The translations under genes were made by a program, and so were the position numbers. From an uncultured Neomegalonema sp. (GTDB lineage: Bacteria; Pseudomonadota; Alphaproteobacteria; Rhodobacterales; Rhodobacteraceae), in the NCBI GenBank assembly GCA_937957975.1, contig CALFFK010000001.1, positions 40,141 to 104,140 on the forward strand: a stretch of 64,000 bases of DNA, written 5' to 3'. The notes under the pieces are model-generated. The model did no database searches. It had not been told where the DNA came from and worked only from the letters and a program-made list of their open reading frames with translations. Shown in pieces: positions 8,342 through 18,462 of the stretch. Every line of letters begins with the position of its first letter. The stretch's first letter is position 1.

Positions 8342-9840
8342 GCGATCTTCTGACCCACGCCGAATACGCCGCAATTGCCGACAGTATCAACTTCCCGCGC
8401 GCAGCCTTCATCGACGGCAAGTACCGCAAGGGGTCGGGCGGGATGATGCCGACCATCAACCCCGCCACCGGCGAAACCATTGCGGAGATCGCCGTTTGCA
8501 ACGCCAAAGACGTGGATTTCGCCGTCGGCAAGGCGCGCGAAGCATTCGATCAGGGGCGCTGGGCGGCTTTGCACCCATCGGCACGCAAGGATGTACTCAT
8601 CCGGCTGTGCAAACTCATCACCCGCAACCGGCGTGAGCTGGCGGTTATGGAATGTCTCGACAGTGGCAAACCGATCCGGGATTGCGAGATGATCGACATC
8701 CCGGAGGCGATTCACTGCATCAAGTGGCACGCTGAAGCCGCCGACAAACTGTATGACCAGACCGCCCCTTCCGGCGATGATGCCATCGCGATGATCGTGC
8801 GCGAGCCTGTGGGTGTTGTCGGGGCCGTGCTGCCATGGAATTTTCCACTGCTGATGCTGGCGTGGAAAATTGGTCCAGCCTTGGCGGCGGGCAATTCGGT
8901 GATCGTGAAGCCCGCTGAACAGACCAGCCTGACCGCCCTGCGCGTGGCCGAACTGGCGAGCGAAGCGGGTGTGCCGCGCGGGGTGTTACAGGTCTTGCCG
9001 GGGGATGGGCCATCAGTGGGCGAACCGCTGGGGATGCATCCCGACGTCGATATGGTGTCCTTCACCGGCTCGACCGAAACCGGACGGCGGTTTCTGCGGT
9101 ACAGCGCGGACAGCAACCTCAAGAAGATCGTGCTGGAATGTGGGGGCAAGAATCCAGCGGTGGTGCTGGAGGATGCGGAAAACCTCGATTCCGTGGCCGA
9201 ACACATCGTCAATGCCGCGTTCTGGAACATGGGCGAGAATTGTTCGGCCTGTTCGCGGCTGATTGTTCATAAGGCGGTCAGGGAACCGCTTATGGAGCGG
9301 ATCGTGGCGCGGCTACGTGACTGGAAGACGGGTGATCCACTGGACCCGGCAAACCATCTGGGCGCGCTGATCGACGGCGAACACGCGAAGAAGGTGACGG
9401 GGTATCTCAAGCAAAAGGGCAAAAAGCCTATCGCGGGCGGCAAGGCCAGGGGCGCGTTTGTGGAACCGACGGTCTTTGATGGGGTAAAATCTGGCGATGC
9501 GCTGGCGACAGAGGAAATCTTTGGCCCCATTCTATCCGTGATCGAAGTGGCATCACTTGAAGAGGCCATCACCGTTGCCAACGATACCGATTATGGCCTG
9601 ACCGCCAGCGTCTTCACCGCCAATGCCCGCCGCGCCATCCGCGCCGCACGGGCGATCCGGGCGGGGACCGTGACGATCAACTGTTATGGCGAGGGCGATA
9701 TGGCAACGCCGTTCGGGGGCTATAAGCAATCGGGGTTCGGCGGGCGGGATAACGGGGTCCATGCCCATGACCAATATACCGAATTGAAGACAATCTGGAT
9801 TGACCTGAACGATCCGGCATCCGGGGATAATGTGGGATGA
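8338..9840 (+). CDS. NAD(P)-dependent aldehyde dehydrogenase
   Basis: A 500-residue member of the aldehyde dehydrogenase superfamily. Visible are the cofactor loop FTGSTETG (242-249), general base Glu267 in LECGGKNP, catalytic Cys302 in GENCSACSR, and the C-terminal PFGGYKQSGFGG. The N-terminal INPATGETI and overall length resemble the gamma-glutamyl-aminobutyraldehyde/betaine-aldehyde branch. It starts with an ATGA overlap after the DapA-family gene and so is translationally coupled to it. A fitting role is oxidation of a semialdehyde such as 2-oxoglutarate semialdehyde to an acid, but substrate cannot be fixed from the sequence. Confidence 0.88.
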   Translation: MSDLLTHAEYAAIADSINFPRAAFIDGKYRKGSGGMMPTINPATGETIAEIAVCNAKDVDFAVGKAREAFDQGRWAALHPSARKDVLIRLCKLITRNRRELAVMECLDSGKPIRDCEMIDIPEAIHCIKWHAEAADKLYDQTAPSGDDAIAMIVREPVGVVGAVLPWNFPLLMLAWKIGPALAAGNSVIVKPAEQTSLTALRVAELASEAGVPRGVLQVLPGDGPSVGEPLGMHPDVDMVSFTGSTETGRRFLRYSADSNLKKIVLECGGKNPAVVLEDAENLDSVAEHIVNAAFWNMGENCSACSRLIVHKAVREPLMERIVARLRDWKTGDPLDPANHLGALIDGEHAKKVTGYLKQKGKKPIAGGKARGAFVEPTVFDGVKSGDALATEEIFGPILSVIEVASLEEAITVANDTDYGLTASVFTANARRAIRAARAIRAGTVTINCYGEGDMATPFGGYKQSGFGGRDNGVHAHDQYTELKTIWIDLNDPASGDNVG

Positions 9841-9967
9841 GATTCCAAACCGTCCTTCGCCACATGTCACCCCCACACAAGTGGCAAATACAGGGATCAA
9901 AGCCTGTGGAAAAACGGATTACCGCCTTCAAGGGGATGACATCGTTCTTGATTACAGGAGTGGTGGG

Positions 9968-11524
9968 ATGACCGTCGCAGCCGAAGGAAAAACCCGCCGG
10001 GGCGGGCGCTCGTCACGCCGCACCATGCGCGAGGATGTGCGGGAGACGATGCTACCAACCCTCAAACGCGGCCTTCCCCTCACCGAACCGATGTCGCCGG
10101 AACAGGTCGAGCGGATTGATGCGGCGTCGATGGATATTCTGGAAAATGTCGGCGTCGTCTTCCGCGACCCTATCGCCATAGAAGACTGGCGCGCGGCGGG
10201 GGCGGATATTCGAGATGGCGACCGGGTGCATCTGGACCGGGGAATGGTGCGGGAACTTATCAGGACGATCCCATCCGACATCACCCTGACCGCGCGCGAC
10301 CCGAACAAGACGGTCAAGCTGGGCGGACCACATTCGATCTTCATCCCGATGACCGGCGCGCCCTACCTGCGCGATCTGGATGATGTGCGCCGCACGCCGA
10401 CGCTTGATGATTTGGGGATGTTCCATAAACTGAGTCATATGGCCCCGGCGATGCACTCCAGCGCGCATCATATCGTGGAGCCTTGCGACCATCCCATCAG
10501 CCAGCGGCATTTGCGGATCACCTATTCGTCGATGAAACATTCCGACAAGACGTTCATGGGCATGACTACTTCGCCAAGGAACGCCGAAGATGTGCTGGAT
10601 ATGTGCGCAATCCTGTTTGGCGAGGAGTATCTGGAAACCCACACCGTCGTCACCGGTAATTGCAACGGCAACTCGCCACTGGTGTGGGATGAAGTGATGC
10701 TGGGCGCGATGCGGGCGTTCAACCGGCGGAATCAGCCGGTTCTGTGCTCACCTTTTGTACTGGGCGGGGCCAATACACCCGCCTCGACAGCGGCAAGCGT
10801 GGCGCAGTTGAATGCCGAGGCACTGTCGGCGCTGGCCTATACGCAGGTCGTGCGAAAGGGCTGTCCGGCGATCTACGGGCATTATCTTTCGACCGTTTCA
10901 ATGGCGTCGGGCGCGCCGATGGCGGGAACGCCAGAGATCAGCCTGATGAACTTTATGATCGGCCAGATGGCACGGTTTTATGGCGTTCCATGGCGCACCT
11001 CGAACACCTTGGGCGGATCGAAAATTCTGGACGCGCAAGCAGGGTATGAAAGCGCGACAACCCTGATGGCCGTGCTGATGTCGGGCGCGAATTATATCTG
11101 GCATTCGGCGGGCTGGAACGAAGCCGGAATGCACTGTTCGGTCGCGAAATTTATGCTCGATGCGGAGCAATGCGCGATGGGTTATCGCATGGCGCAGGGG
11201 ATCGACTGGTCTGATTTCGACGAGGCATTGTCGGCCATCCCGGATGTGGGACCGGGCGGGCATTATCTGGGCCATCCGCATACGCTGGAGAAATTTCAGA
11301 CAGCGTATTTCATGCCCAAACTGCTGGATAACAACAGTATCGAGCAATGGGTTGCCGATGGCTCAAAAGACGCAACCACCCGCGCGCTGGAATCGGCCCG
11401 CGCAACCCTTGCCGCTTATGAAGAACCAAAGCTGGACGAAGGCGTCAATGAGGCACTCCTCGACTATATCGCCCGCCGTGAGCGGGAGATTCCGGCAGCG
11501 GATGCGCTGAATAACGATTTCTGA
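9968..11524 (+). CDS. MttB-family (trimethylamine:corrinoid methyltransferase-like) protein
   Basis: A 518-residue protein of the MttB superfamily, starting at ATG 9968 with AGGAG eight bases before it; the open frame back to 9830 overlaps the previous gene and is not conserved in character. Supporting stretches are the N-terminal RRTMREDVRETMLPTLKRG region, LENVGVVFRDP, GNCNGNSPLVWD and PFVLGGANTPAS. No in-frame TAG occurs, so it is the non-pyrrolysine type. Characterised members of that type demethylate quaternary amines such as glycine betaine, proline betaine or carnitine by passing the methyl group to a corrinoid protein. No corrinoid carrier gene is adjacent. A betaine demethylase role fits the epimerase-like and DAO neighbours. 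Confidence 0.85.
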   Translation: MTVAAEGKTRRGGRSSRRTMREDVRETMLPTLKRGLPLTEPMSPEQVERIDAASMDILENVGVVFRDPIAIEDWRAAGADIRDGDRVHLDRGMVRELIRTIPSDITLTARDPNKTVKLGGPHSIFIPMTGAPYLRDLDDVRRTPTLDDLGMFHKLSHMAPAMHSSAHHIVEPCDHPISQRHLRITYSSMKHSDKTFMGMTTSPRNAEDVLDMCAILFGEEYLETHTVVTGNCNGNSPLVWDEVMLGAMRAFNRRNQPVLCSPFVLGGANTPASTAASVAQLNAEALSALAYTQVVRKGCPAIYGHYLSTVSMASGAPMAGTPEISLMNFMIGQMARFYGVPWRTSNTLGGSKILDAQAGYESATTLMAVLMSGANYIWHSAGWNEAGMHCSVAKFMLDAEQCAMGYRMAQGIDWSDFDEALSAIPDVGPGGHYLGHPHTLEKFQTAYFMPKLLDNNSIEQWVADGSKDATTRALESARATLAAYEEPKLDEGVNEALLDYIARREREIPAADALNNDF

Positions 11525-12483
11525 TGATGACACACGGAACCTTCGTCTGGTGCGATCTTTCCACCTTTGATCCCGCAAAGACCCATCCATTTTATGAACG
11601 GGTCATGGGCTGGCAGATTCCCGACGACGATTACGCCATCGCAACGCACGGCGGGCAGCCGGTCGCAGGCATCTTTCCGATGCCGCAGAAGTTTCAGGAC
11701 ATTGGGCTACCAAGTTTCTGGATGTCCTATATCGCTGTGGATGATGTTGCGTCCTGTGTCGAACGCGCGAAGGCTTTGGGAGGAAAGGTCGAGCTTGGCC
11801 CTGCGCCATTTGAGGATGACGGCGAATACGCCCTGATCCGCGACCCGCTCGGAGCCGGGTTTACCGTGTACCGGGGTCCATTGGCAACGCATCCCGCCCG
11901 CTCATCCGGTTCCCGGCTGGGGCATGGATTATTCATCTCCGATGCGTCCGCCGTAATCGGGTTCTATACTGCCCTCTTCGGGTGGCGGTTTGGGGAAGCC
12001 AAAAACGGCACGACACCAATTCTGGCCAACAACAAGATCATCGCGCATCTGCATGAAATTCCCGACCCCGCCCTTCGCGGCAAAGAGGAATACTGGGCCG
12101 TTCTGTTTGCGGGCGACCCTTCGGTTATTGAGCAGATCAAAGCACAGGGCGGCACGGTCATCACCAGCACCAACCTTCCCGAAGGCCCGGCCCAACTGGT
12201 CCGCGACCCCGATGGCGCAAGCTTCTTCCTCGTATCCACGACGCCCACCACGCCGAAACACTGGAAAGCATGGTTCGGTCTGGCGCTGATTCTCGTCGGG
12301 CTTTTGACCGGATGGGCATGGATATGGGCGGTCTTCTTCGGGGGCTGGCTATTAGCCGGATTGTGGACGGGAGAAACCTATGTCTTTGAGCCGGTCACGC
12401 GACAGGATGCCCCGGCTCTCTACTGGATGTTGATGGGCAGCTATTTGATGTTTTTCATCTTCTCTCTCGTCGGGGATTTTTAG
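11524..12483 (+). CDS. Two VOC (glyoxalase-like) domains fused to a membrane segment
   Basis: A 319-residue protein with an unusual layout. Residues about 1-120 are one VOC domain ([13 protein letters not shown] start, PFYERVMGW helix), residues about 130-235 are a second ([19 protein letters not shown]), and after residue 250 come two or three hydrophobic helices, including a Trp-rich one. VOC tandems of this kind usually carry one metal site built from both halves, but here the substrate is unknown. It overlaps the MttB-family gene by one base and is followed by the epimerase-like gene one base later, so it belongs to the same operon. The membrane anchor is what is odd. Confidence 0.75.
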   Translation: MMTHGTFVWCDLSTFDPAKTHPFYERVMGWQIPDDDYAIATHGGQPVAGIFPMPQKFQDIGLPSFWMSYIAVDDVASCVERAKALGGKVELGPAPFEDDGEYALIRDPLGAGFTVYRGPLATHPARSSGSRLGHGLFISDASAVIGFYTALFGWRFGEAKNGTTPILANNKIIAHLHEIPDPALRGKEEYWAVLFAGDPSVIEQIKAQGGTVITSTNLPEGPAQLVRDPDGASFFLVSTTPTTPKHWKAWFGLALILVGLLTGWAWIWAVFFGGWLLAGLWTGETYVFEPVTRQDAPALYWMLMGSYLMFFIFSLVGDF

Positions 12484-12484
12484 G

Positions 12485-13591
12485 GTGAAACTAACCGAAC
12501 TCCATATCTACCAACATGACCTGCCCGTCCTGAACGGTCCCTACACCATGGCCCGCGCGCATGTGTATGCGCTCGATACGACTATCGTGAAGCTGGTCAC
12601 GGATACGGGGTTGGTCGGATGGGGCGAGACATGCCCGATTGGCCCCACCTATGCGGAGGCCCATGCACCGGGGGCGCGGGCGGCGCTGGGGGGCATGGCA
12701 CCGGGATTAATCGGACAGGAAATAACGCACCCACTGGCGATCCATCGGGCGATGGACGGGCTGCTGAACGGGCATAACTACGCCAAGGCCGCAGTGGACA
12801 TTGCGATCCACGATCTGCTTGGCAAGCGGTACAAGGTTCCGGTGCATGACCTGTTGGGCGGGGCGATGACGGATCGGGTGTCGTCTTATTACGCCACCGG
12901 CGTGGGCGAACCGGATGCCATCGCGAGGCTGGCGAAAGAAAAGCAAGCCGAGGGCTATCCTCGCCTGCAAATCAAGGTCGGCGGACGTGATGTGGCCATC
13001 GACATCGAGACGATCCGCAAGGTTTGGGAAGCGGTCGGCCCATCCATGCGCCTCGTCATTGATGGCAATCGGGGCTGGACGACGCGCGATGCGCTACGGG
13101 TCAGTCGGGAATGCCCTGACATTCCCTTCATCATGGAACAGCCCTGCAATACTATTGAGGAAATCGCCACCATCCGCGCGCAGGTCGGCCATGCGATCTA
13201 TCTGGATGAGAATACGGTTGATCTCGCCACGATCATCCGTGCAGCGGGGCAAGGGCTGTGCGATGGTTTCGGGATGAAAGTCACGCGCATCGGCGGACTA
13301 CAGCCCATGAGCGTTTTCCGCGATATTTGCGCCGCCCGGTCAATGCCCCATACCTGCGATGATGCGTGGGGTGGAGACATCATCGCCGCCGCCTGCACCC
13401 ATATCGGTGCAACAGTAGAGCCGCATCTTTGCGAAGGGGTTTGGCTGGCCGCGCCTTATATCGACGGGCATTACGACGAAACAAACGGCATCCGCATCAG
13501 GGACGGTCACATCGCCATACCTACTGGCCCCGGCCTTGGGATCGAGCCAGATGAGAGCATTTTCGGCGCACCCATGGCATCTTTTGGATGA
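12485..13591 (+). CDS. Enolase-superfamily protein (MR/MLE type), betaine epimerase-like
   Basis: A 368-residue mandelate racemase/muconate lactonising enzyme family protein starting at GTG 12485. Acid-base and metal residues lie in order: Lys164 in LQIKVG, Asp193 in VIDGNRGW, Glu218 in MEQPC, Asp241 in YLDEN and Lys265 in [11 protein letters not shown]. The Lys164/Lys265 pair on opposite sides of the barrel is the pattern of 1,1-proton-transfer enzymes and is close to the numbering I recall for hydroxyproline-betaine 2-epimerase (HpbD). cis-3-Hydroxyproline dehydratase is a related alternative. Its place between an MttB-family methyltransferase and a DAO oxidase supports a betaine or imino-acid substrate. 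Ends with ATGA overlap. Confidence 0.78.
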   Translation: MKLTELHIYQHDLPVLNGPYTMARAHVYALDTTIVKLVTDTGLVGWGETCPIGPTYAEAHAPGARAALGGMAPGLIGQEITHPLAIHRAMDGLLNGHNYAKAAVDIAIHDLLGKRYKVPVHDLLGGAMTDRVSSYYATGVGEPDAIARLAKEKQAEGYPRLQIKVGGRDVAIDIETIRKVWEAVGPSMRLVIDGNRGWTTRDALRVSRECPDIPFIMEQPCNTIEEIATIRAQVGHAIYLDENTVDLATIIRAAGQGLCDGFGMKVTRIGGLQPMSVFRDICAARSMPHTCDDAWGGDIIAAACTHIGATVEPHLCEGVWLAAPYIDGHYDETNGIRIRDGHIAIPTGPGLGIEPDESIFGAPMASFG

Positions 13592-14922
13592 AGGTCGCAC
13601 GCCTGCCCACCGACCCCGGCCCCGCCGCGTGGAATGCGATTCTGCCGCCGCAAGAAGCGCCCATACCACTGGAAGGACGGCACAATGCCGACTGGCTTGT
13701 GATCGGCGGCGGGTTTGCGGGGCTGTCCGCAGCGCGGCGCTTACGGCAATTACGGCCCGATGATCGTATCACGGTGCTGGAAGCCCGACGCATCGCGGAG
13801 GGGCCAGCAGGGCGCAATTCGGGATTTATGATCGACCTGCCCCATGACCTCGCCTCCGACGATTACGGGGGGGCAACGGATACTGACAGGCGAGAGATTG
13901 AGCGAAACCGGGCCGCCATCGCCTTTGCCGCCGATATGGCCAGCGACTATGGCCTGAGCCGCGAAGCCTTCGATCCCTGTGGAAAGATCAATGCGGCGGC
14001 AACAGAGCGCGGGCTGGCCCATACGCGGCATTACGCCGGACATCTCGCAAAGATGGGCGAAGTGTCAGAGCAACTGGACGCCGAAGCGATGCGCGCGATT
14101 ACCGGCACGGATTATTATCTCGGCGGTCTCCGCACGCCCGGTGCCGTCCTGCTGCAACCGGCCCTGTACATGCGCGGGATTGCGGCGGGGTTGGTCGGTG
14201 AAGCTGTAGCTATCCACGAAAACAGCCCCGTCACCGCGCTGGAGCGGCGGGGCGATCTCTGGCACGCGGCGACGCCGGAGGGTGAGGTTTCCGCGCCCGC
14301 CGCAATCCTCGCCGTGAATGGCCAAGCGAACAGCTTTGGCTTCTGGAAACAGCAACTCATCCACACCTACACATACGGCGCAATGACCCGTGCGATGACG
14401 CCGGAGGAGATTGAGCGCCTCGGCGGACAACCACGCTGGGCCATGACCCCCGCCGACCCGATGGGAACAACTGTGCGGCGCATCTCCGGCACGGGAGGCG
14501 ACCGGCTGGTGGTACGCAATCGCTTTACGATCAATCAGACTCTCACGGTGAATGAAGCGCGGTTGAACGGAGTCTGGCGTGGATTAGACCGGGCCTTTGC
14601 CGCCCGCTTCCCGATGCTCGACGCTATAACGATGGAGCATCGTTGGGGCGGTGCGCTATGCCTGAGCTGGAACAACGTGCCAGCCTTCGGTGAAGTCCAG
14701 CCACGGCTCTACAGTGCCGTGTGCCAGAACGGCCTTGGAACGGTGAAAGGGACATTGGCGGGAATGATGGCGGCGGAGCTGGCTTGCAATACCGGATCAA
14801 ACCTGCTGGCCGATTTTCGCGATCAGCCTGCGCCCCGCTCGCTGCCCCCCCGCCCCCTCACACAGATTGGGGCGACGGCGCGGATCAGGTGGCAGGAATG
14901 GCGCGCAGGGCGGGATTTTTAA
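13588..14922 (+). CDS. FAD-dependent amine/amino-acid oxidase (DAO family)
   Basis: A 444-residue flavoenzyme. The dinucleotide motif [13 protein letters not shown] lies at 38-50, after an N-terminal extension of about 35 residues, and [10 protein letters not shown] follows as in the GRNSGF subclass of YurR/PuuB-like oxidoreductases. The C-terminus has [12 protein letters not shown], the usual FAD-domain return. These enzymes oxidise secondary or N-methyl amino acids and amines. It starts by ATGA overlap with the epimerase-like gene and is the last gene of the GntR operon. It could demethylate an N-methyl imino acid or oxidise a D-imino acid. It could also stand in for the missing SoxB, though its extension differs from SoxB. 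Confidence 0.83.
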   Translation: MKVARLPTDPGPAAWNAILPPQEAPIPLEGRHNADWLVIGGGFAGLSAARRLRQLRPDDRITVLEARRIAEGPAGRNSGFMIDLPHDLASDDYGGATDTDRREIERNRAAIAFAADMASDYGLSREAFDPCGKINAAATERGLAHTRHYAGHLAKMGEVSEQLDAEAMRAITGTDYYLGGLRTPGAVLLQPALYMRGIAAGLVGEAVAIHENSPVTALERRGDLWHAATPEGEVSAPAAILAVNGQANSFGFWKQQLIHTYTYGAMTRAMTPEEIERLGGQPRWAMTPADPMGTTVRRISGTGGDRLVVRNRFTINQTLTVNEARLNGVWRGLDRAFAARFPMLDAITMEHRWGGALCLSWNNVPAFGEVQPRLYSAVCQNGLGTVKGTLAGMMAAELACNTGSNLLADFRDQPAPRSLPPRPLTQIGATARIRWQEWRAGRDF

Positions 14923-14927
14923 CCCGC

Positions 14928-15509
14928 TTACAAGTCCGACAGGCTTTCTGCCCCGGCCCCTACGCACAACCAGTTCCACAGATATGCGGCAAGCGACCGG
15001 AAGCAAAAGACTTCAAATTCGTCATCGCCCGTCTTGACGATACCGGCGGCGACGGTGGCAATGCGGGTGCGGCGGATTTCGCCCGTTCCGAACTGACCGG
15101 GGGCCAGATCAACCGGCGCACCCTTGGCCAAAACACGCCATGCCTTTTCGCCGGAAACGCGAAAGACAGCGCGGGCATCCGAGACGTCAAGCGCCAGCAC
15201 ATGCGTGTCCCCCGCCTTTTCCATGAATGCCTCCACGATGCCAGGGGCCGCGCCCCATTCACAGAAGACCATCACTTCATCGGTGGACATCCAGAGAACG
15301 CGAGTATCGCCCGCTTGTGTGCTTTGCCGGATTTCCGGCACTGCGCAGCCCGTCGCCGCCTGTAACGCGGCGACAAATCCGGCATCAGTCAGATCACCCC
15401 GGATCGCGACCATGCCGCGCGAGGCGATGGCCTCTACCTGTGCGCCCAGACCGGGGGGCGGTGTGACATCAAGGGCCGCACGGGCCAGCGAAAGATCGAG
15501 ATCAGACAT
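14928..15509 (-). CDS. soxG: Sarcosine oxidase, gamma subunit
   Basis: A 193-residue protein matching the SoxG/GcvT-like small subunit of heterotetrameric sarcosine oxidase. Visible are the RGDLTDAGFVAAL segment near residue 50, a VLWMSTDEVMVF stretch and the HVLALDVSDARAVFRVSG strand typical of the family. The start at ATG 15509 overlaps the soxA stop by 8 bp. The complex converts sarcosine or related N-methyl amino acids to the demethylated product, passing the one-carbon unit to tetrahydrofolate. It is the last gene of a soxD-soxA-soxG set and ends 5 bp from the convergent DAO gene. Confidence 0.85.
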   Translation of the reverse strand: MSDLDLSLARAALDVTPPPGLGAQVEAIASRGMVAIRGDLTDAGFVAALQAATGCAVPEIRQSTQAGDTRVLWMSTDEVMVFCEWGAAPGIVEAFMEKAGDTHVLALDVSDARAVFRVSGEKAWRVLAKGAPVDLAPGQFGTGEIRRTRIATVAAGIVKTGDDEFEVFCFRSLAAYLWNWLCVGAGAESLSDL

Positions 15510-18462
15510 TCTGGCGCGCTCCGTCCTTGTCATAGAACACGGGTGAGGCGATGACTGCCTTCACCGTCGTCTTGCGGTCGATACCGATTTCCAGCACCTC
15601 GCCCATCCGGTCCATGCCGCCCTCAATCAGGGCCATGGCAATCGACCGTTTGATCGTCGGTGAATGGTATGTCGAAGTAACATGCCCGATGGCCCGCGTT
15701 CCATCCGCTGACAGCGCATGTGCCCCATCCGGCAGTACGAAATTCGGATCTTCGGTCAACAGGCCCACAAGCTGCTTGCGCCCTTTACGCGTGAGGTCAG
15801 GCCGCTCCATCGCGCGCTTGCCGAGGAAGTCTTCCTTCTTTTTCGAGACGGCCCAGGACATGCCCACATCATGGGGCGTGACCGTGCCATCCGTCTCGTC
15901 ACCAATGACGATGAAACCCTTTTCCGCGCGCAGCACATGCAGCGCCTCGGTCCCATACGGTCCCACGCCCAGATCATCGCCCGATCCCAGCAACAATTCC
16001 CACAGGGACACAGCAAAAGCGGTCGGCGTAGCCAGTTCATAAGACAATTCACCGGAGAACGAGATACGGAATACCCGCACCGGCATCCCGCCCAAAGTGC
16101 CATCCGCAAATCCCATGAACGGCAATGCTGCAAAGTCTACATCGCCCTCCAGCCGATCCAGCAACGCACGGGCATTCGGCCCCGCTACCGCGAATTGCGA
16201 CCATTGCTCGGTGACATTCGCGGTCAGGACTTTCAGATCGAACCACTCGGTCTGGAGCCATTCCTCCATCCATGCATGAACCCGGTCAGAACCACCCGAT
16301 GTCGTGTGACACAGGAACGTCTGTTCATCGAGCCGCGCGACCACACCGTCATCCATAAGGAAGCCGTTATCGTCGCACATCAACCCATACCGACATTTAC
16401 CGGGTTTGAGCGTGGACATCATGTTCGTGTACATCAGATCGAGGAATTTCCCCGCATCCGGGCCACGCACGATCAGCTTGCCGAGCGTCGATGCGTCAAG
16501 CAGGCCCACCTTCTCGCGCACCCGTCTAATCTCGCGCGTGATCGAAGTCTCGCGGCCCTCGCCACCCTTCTGATACCGATAGGGACGCCGCCAATCACCC
16601 ACCGGCTCAAATTCCGCGCCCTGTTCGGCGTGCCATTCATGCAGCGCAGTTTGACGGAAAGGTTTGAACAATGACCCTTTCTGCTGCCCCGCAATCGACC
16701 CCATTGAGATGGGAGTATAGGGAGGACGAAATGTCGTCGTACCAACTTCCGGCATCGCCTTGCCGAGTGTGTCGGCAAGGATCGCATGGCCGTTGATATT
16801 CGACAATTTGCCCTGATCCGTCGCCATGCCCAGCGTCGTGTAGCGTTTGGCATGTTCAACAGATTCAAAGCCTTCGCGCGCCGCCAGCCGTATATCAGCC
16901 ACGGTCACATCGTTCTGGTAATCGAGAAAATGCTTGCCGCCCAACGCCGCCTTGCCATGCGATGGCGTAAACCAGACGGACGCAGTGGGTTGTTCAGCCG
17001 GGCCGTGGACAGAAACCCCTTCACCATTGCCCGCAGCACTGGTCAGCACATCCTGAGTCGTCAACGCTCCGGTCGCGCCGCCGACCATGCGCACATACGC
17101 TTCGCCAGAGCTGTCACGCGGCGGATTATCGGGATCGGGGCGATACATTGCCCGCCCCGCATCCCACATCACCTTACCGCCCGAATGGCTGTAGAGATGC
17201 ACGACCGGCGACCACCCTCCAGCCATGGCCACGCAATCGCAGTCGATTTTTTCGCCCAGCGCCACATCATCGCCCTTGCCGAGCGGAACAGTGTGAATTG
17301 CTGTCACGCCGTCCTTGGTTCCCTCGGTCTTACCAATACCAGTGGACGGATGCACGGTGATACCGGCTGTCTTTGCCTGTTCCACAAGCAACCCTGCCGG
17401 ATCGGCCCGTGAATCAAGGATCGCCGCGACCTTGCAACCTGCTTCATGCAGGGCCAGCGCCGTGCGATACCCGTCATCATTCGTGGTGTAGAGTACCGTC
17501 GTTTGGCCGGGGGCTACCCCCCACAGCTTGACGTAATCGCGCACGGCGCTGGCCAGCATAACGCCGGGAAAATCGTTACCATAGAACGGAATGGGCCGCT
17601 CGATCATGCCCGTCGCGCCGATGATCTGTTTTGTACGCACCCGCCACAGGCGGTGGCGCGGGCCAGTGGGCATCGTATGATCCGTACGACGCTCGTACAG
17701 CAATGCATAGCCATGATCGTAAGCGGCGGAACAACAGGTACGCAGGCGGATCGTGACGTTCTCCATTGCCTCCAGCGCGGCAACCTGTTCGGCCACCCAT
17801 TCGCGGGCAGGTTTGCCATCGATCTCTGCATCATCATCGACCAGCAGACGACCACCAAGGCGTTCTGTCTGCTCAACAAGCATGACACGCCCACCCGCCT
17901 CCCCGGCCCGGCGCGCAGCCAACAGGCCAGAGGCTCCGCCCCCCGCAATCAGCGTATCGCAGAAAGCATATTGATGCTCATAAGTATCGGGGTCCGCTTC
18001 GGTCGGTGCGCGGCCCAGGCCCGCGATACGGCGTATCATTGGCTCGAACAGATATTTCCATGCATGGCGTGGGTGGATAAAGGTCTTGTAGTAAAACCCT
18101 GCCGGATAAAGTCGCGAGGCGGCGGCGTTCAATACGCCCACGTCATTACGCAATGACGGATAGCGGTTTTGCGATGTTGCCTCCAACCCGTCGAACAGCT
18201 CTATCTGCGTCATGCGGATATTCGGCTCATGCCGGTTGCCGCTACCCAGATTGACCAACCCGTTCGGTTCCTCCGGCCCGCTCGTCACCACGCCGCGCGG
18301 ACGGTGGTACTTGTACGAACGGTTCACCAGCTTCACGCCATTGGCCAGCATGGCAGATGCGAGCGTATCACCTTTCACGCCCCGGAATTGCTTGCCATCG
18401 AAAGTGAAAGAAACCGGGGTATCGCGATCAATAAGTGCGCCGCCATTTGCAAGCCGGGTCAT
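15502..18462 (-). CDS. soxA: Sarcosine oxidase, alpha subunit
   Basis: A 986-residue protein of the usual SoxA length. Order of domains: N-terminal 2Fe-2S-like fold region with FDGKQFRGVKGDTLASAML, a Rossmann FAD/NAD domain with LIAGGGASGLLAARRAG (171-187), a second dinucleotide region, then from about residue 600 a GcvT-type tetrahydrofolate-binding aminomethyltransferase domain ending in a barrel with IGHVTSTYHSPTIKRSIAMA. It overlaps soxD by 4 bp and soxG by 8 bp. SoxA receives electrons and the one-carbon unit from the beta subunit; soxB, which normally leads the operon, is absent here. Similar multidomain proteins act on other N-methyl amino acids, so the substrate may not be sarcosine. 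Confidence 0.92.
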   Translation of the reverse strand: MTRLANGGALIDRDTPVSFTFDGKQFRGVKGDTLASAMLANGVKLVNRSYKYHRPRGVVTSGPEEPNGLVNLGSGNRHEPNIRMTQIELFDGLEATSQNRYPSLRNDVGVLNAAASRLYPAGFYYKTFIHPRHAWKYLFEPMIRRIAGLGRAPTEADPDTYEHQYAFCDTLIAGGGASGLLAARRAGEAGGRVMLVEQTERLGGRLLVDDDAEIDGKPAREWVAEQVAALEAMENVTIRLRTCCSAAYDHGYALLYERRTDHTMPTGPRHRLWRVRTKQIIGATGMIERPIPFYGNDFPGVMLASAVRDYVKLWGVAPGQTTVLYTTNDDGYRTALALHEAGCKVAAILDSRADPAGLLVEQAKTAGITVHPSTGIGKTEGTKDGVTAIHTVPLGKGDDVALGEKIDCDCVAMAGGWSPVVHLYSHSGGKVMWDAGRAMYRPDPDNPPRDSSGEAYVRMVGGATGALTTQDVLTSAAGNGEGVSVHGPAEQPTASVWFTPSHGKAALGGKHFLDYQNDVTVADIRLAAREGFESVEHAKRYTTLGMATDQGKLSNINGHAILADTLGKAMPEVGTTTFRPPYTPISMGSIAGQQKGSLFKPFRQTALHEWHAEQGAEFEPVGDWRRPYRYQKGGEGRETSITREIRRVREKVGLLDASTLGKLIVRGPDAGKFLDLMYTNMMSTLKPGKCRYGLMCDDNGFLMDDGVVARLDEQTFLCHTTSGGSDRVHAWMEEWLQTEWFDLKVLTANVTEQWSQFAVAGPNARALLDRLEGDVDFAALPFMGFADGTLGGMPVRVFRISFSGELSYELATPTAFAVSLWELLLGSGDDLGVGPYGTEALHVLRAEKGFIVIGDETDGTVTPHDVGMSWAVSKKKEDFLGKRAMERPDLTRKGRKQLVGLLTEDPNFVLPDGAHALSADGTRAIGHVTSTYHSPTIKRSIAMALIEGGMDRMGEVLEIGIDRKTTVKAVIASPVFYDKDGARQNV

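Noticed and set aside
9968..11524. Pyrrolysine-containing MttB
   Set aside because: The reading frame has no in-frame TAG, so it is the ordinary type.
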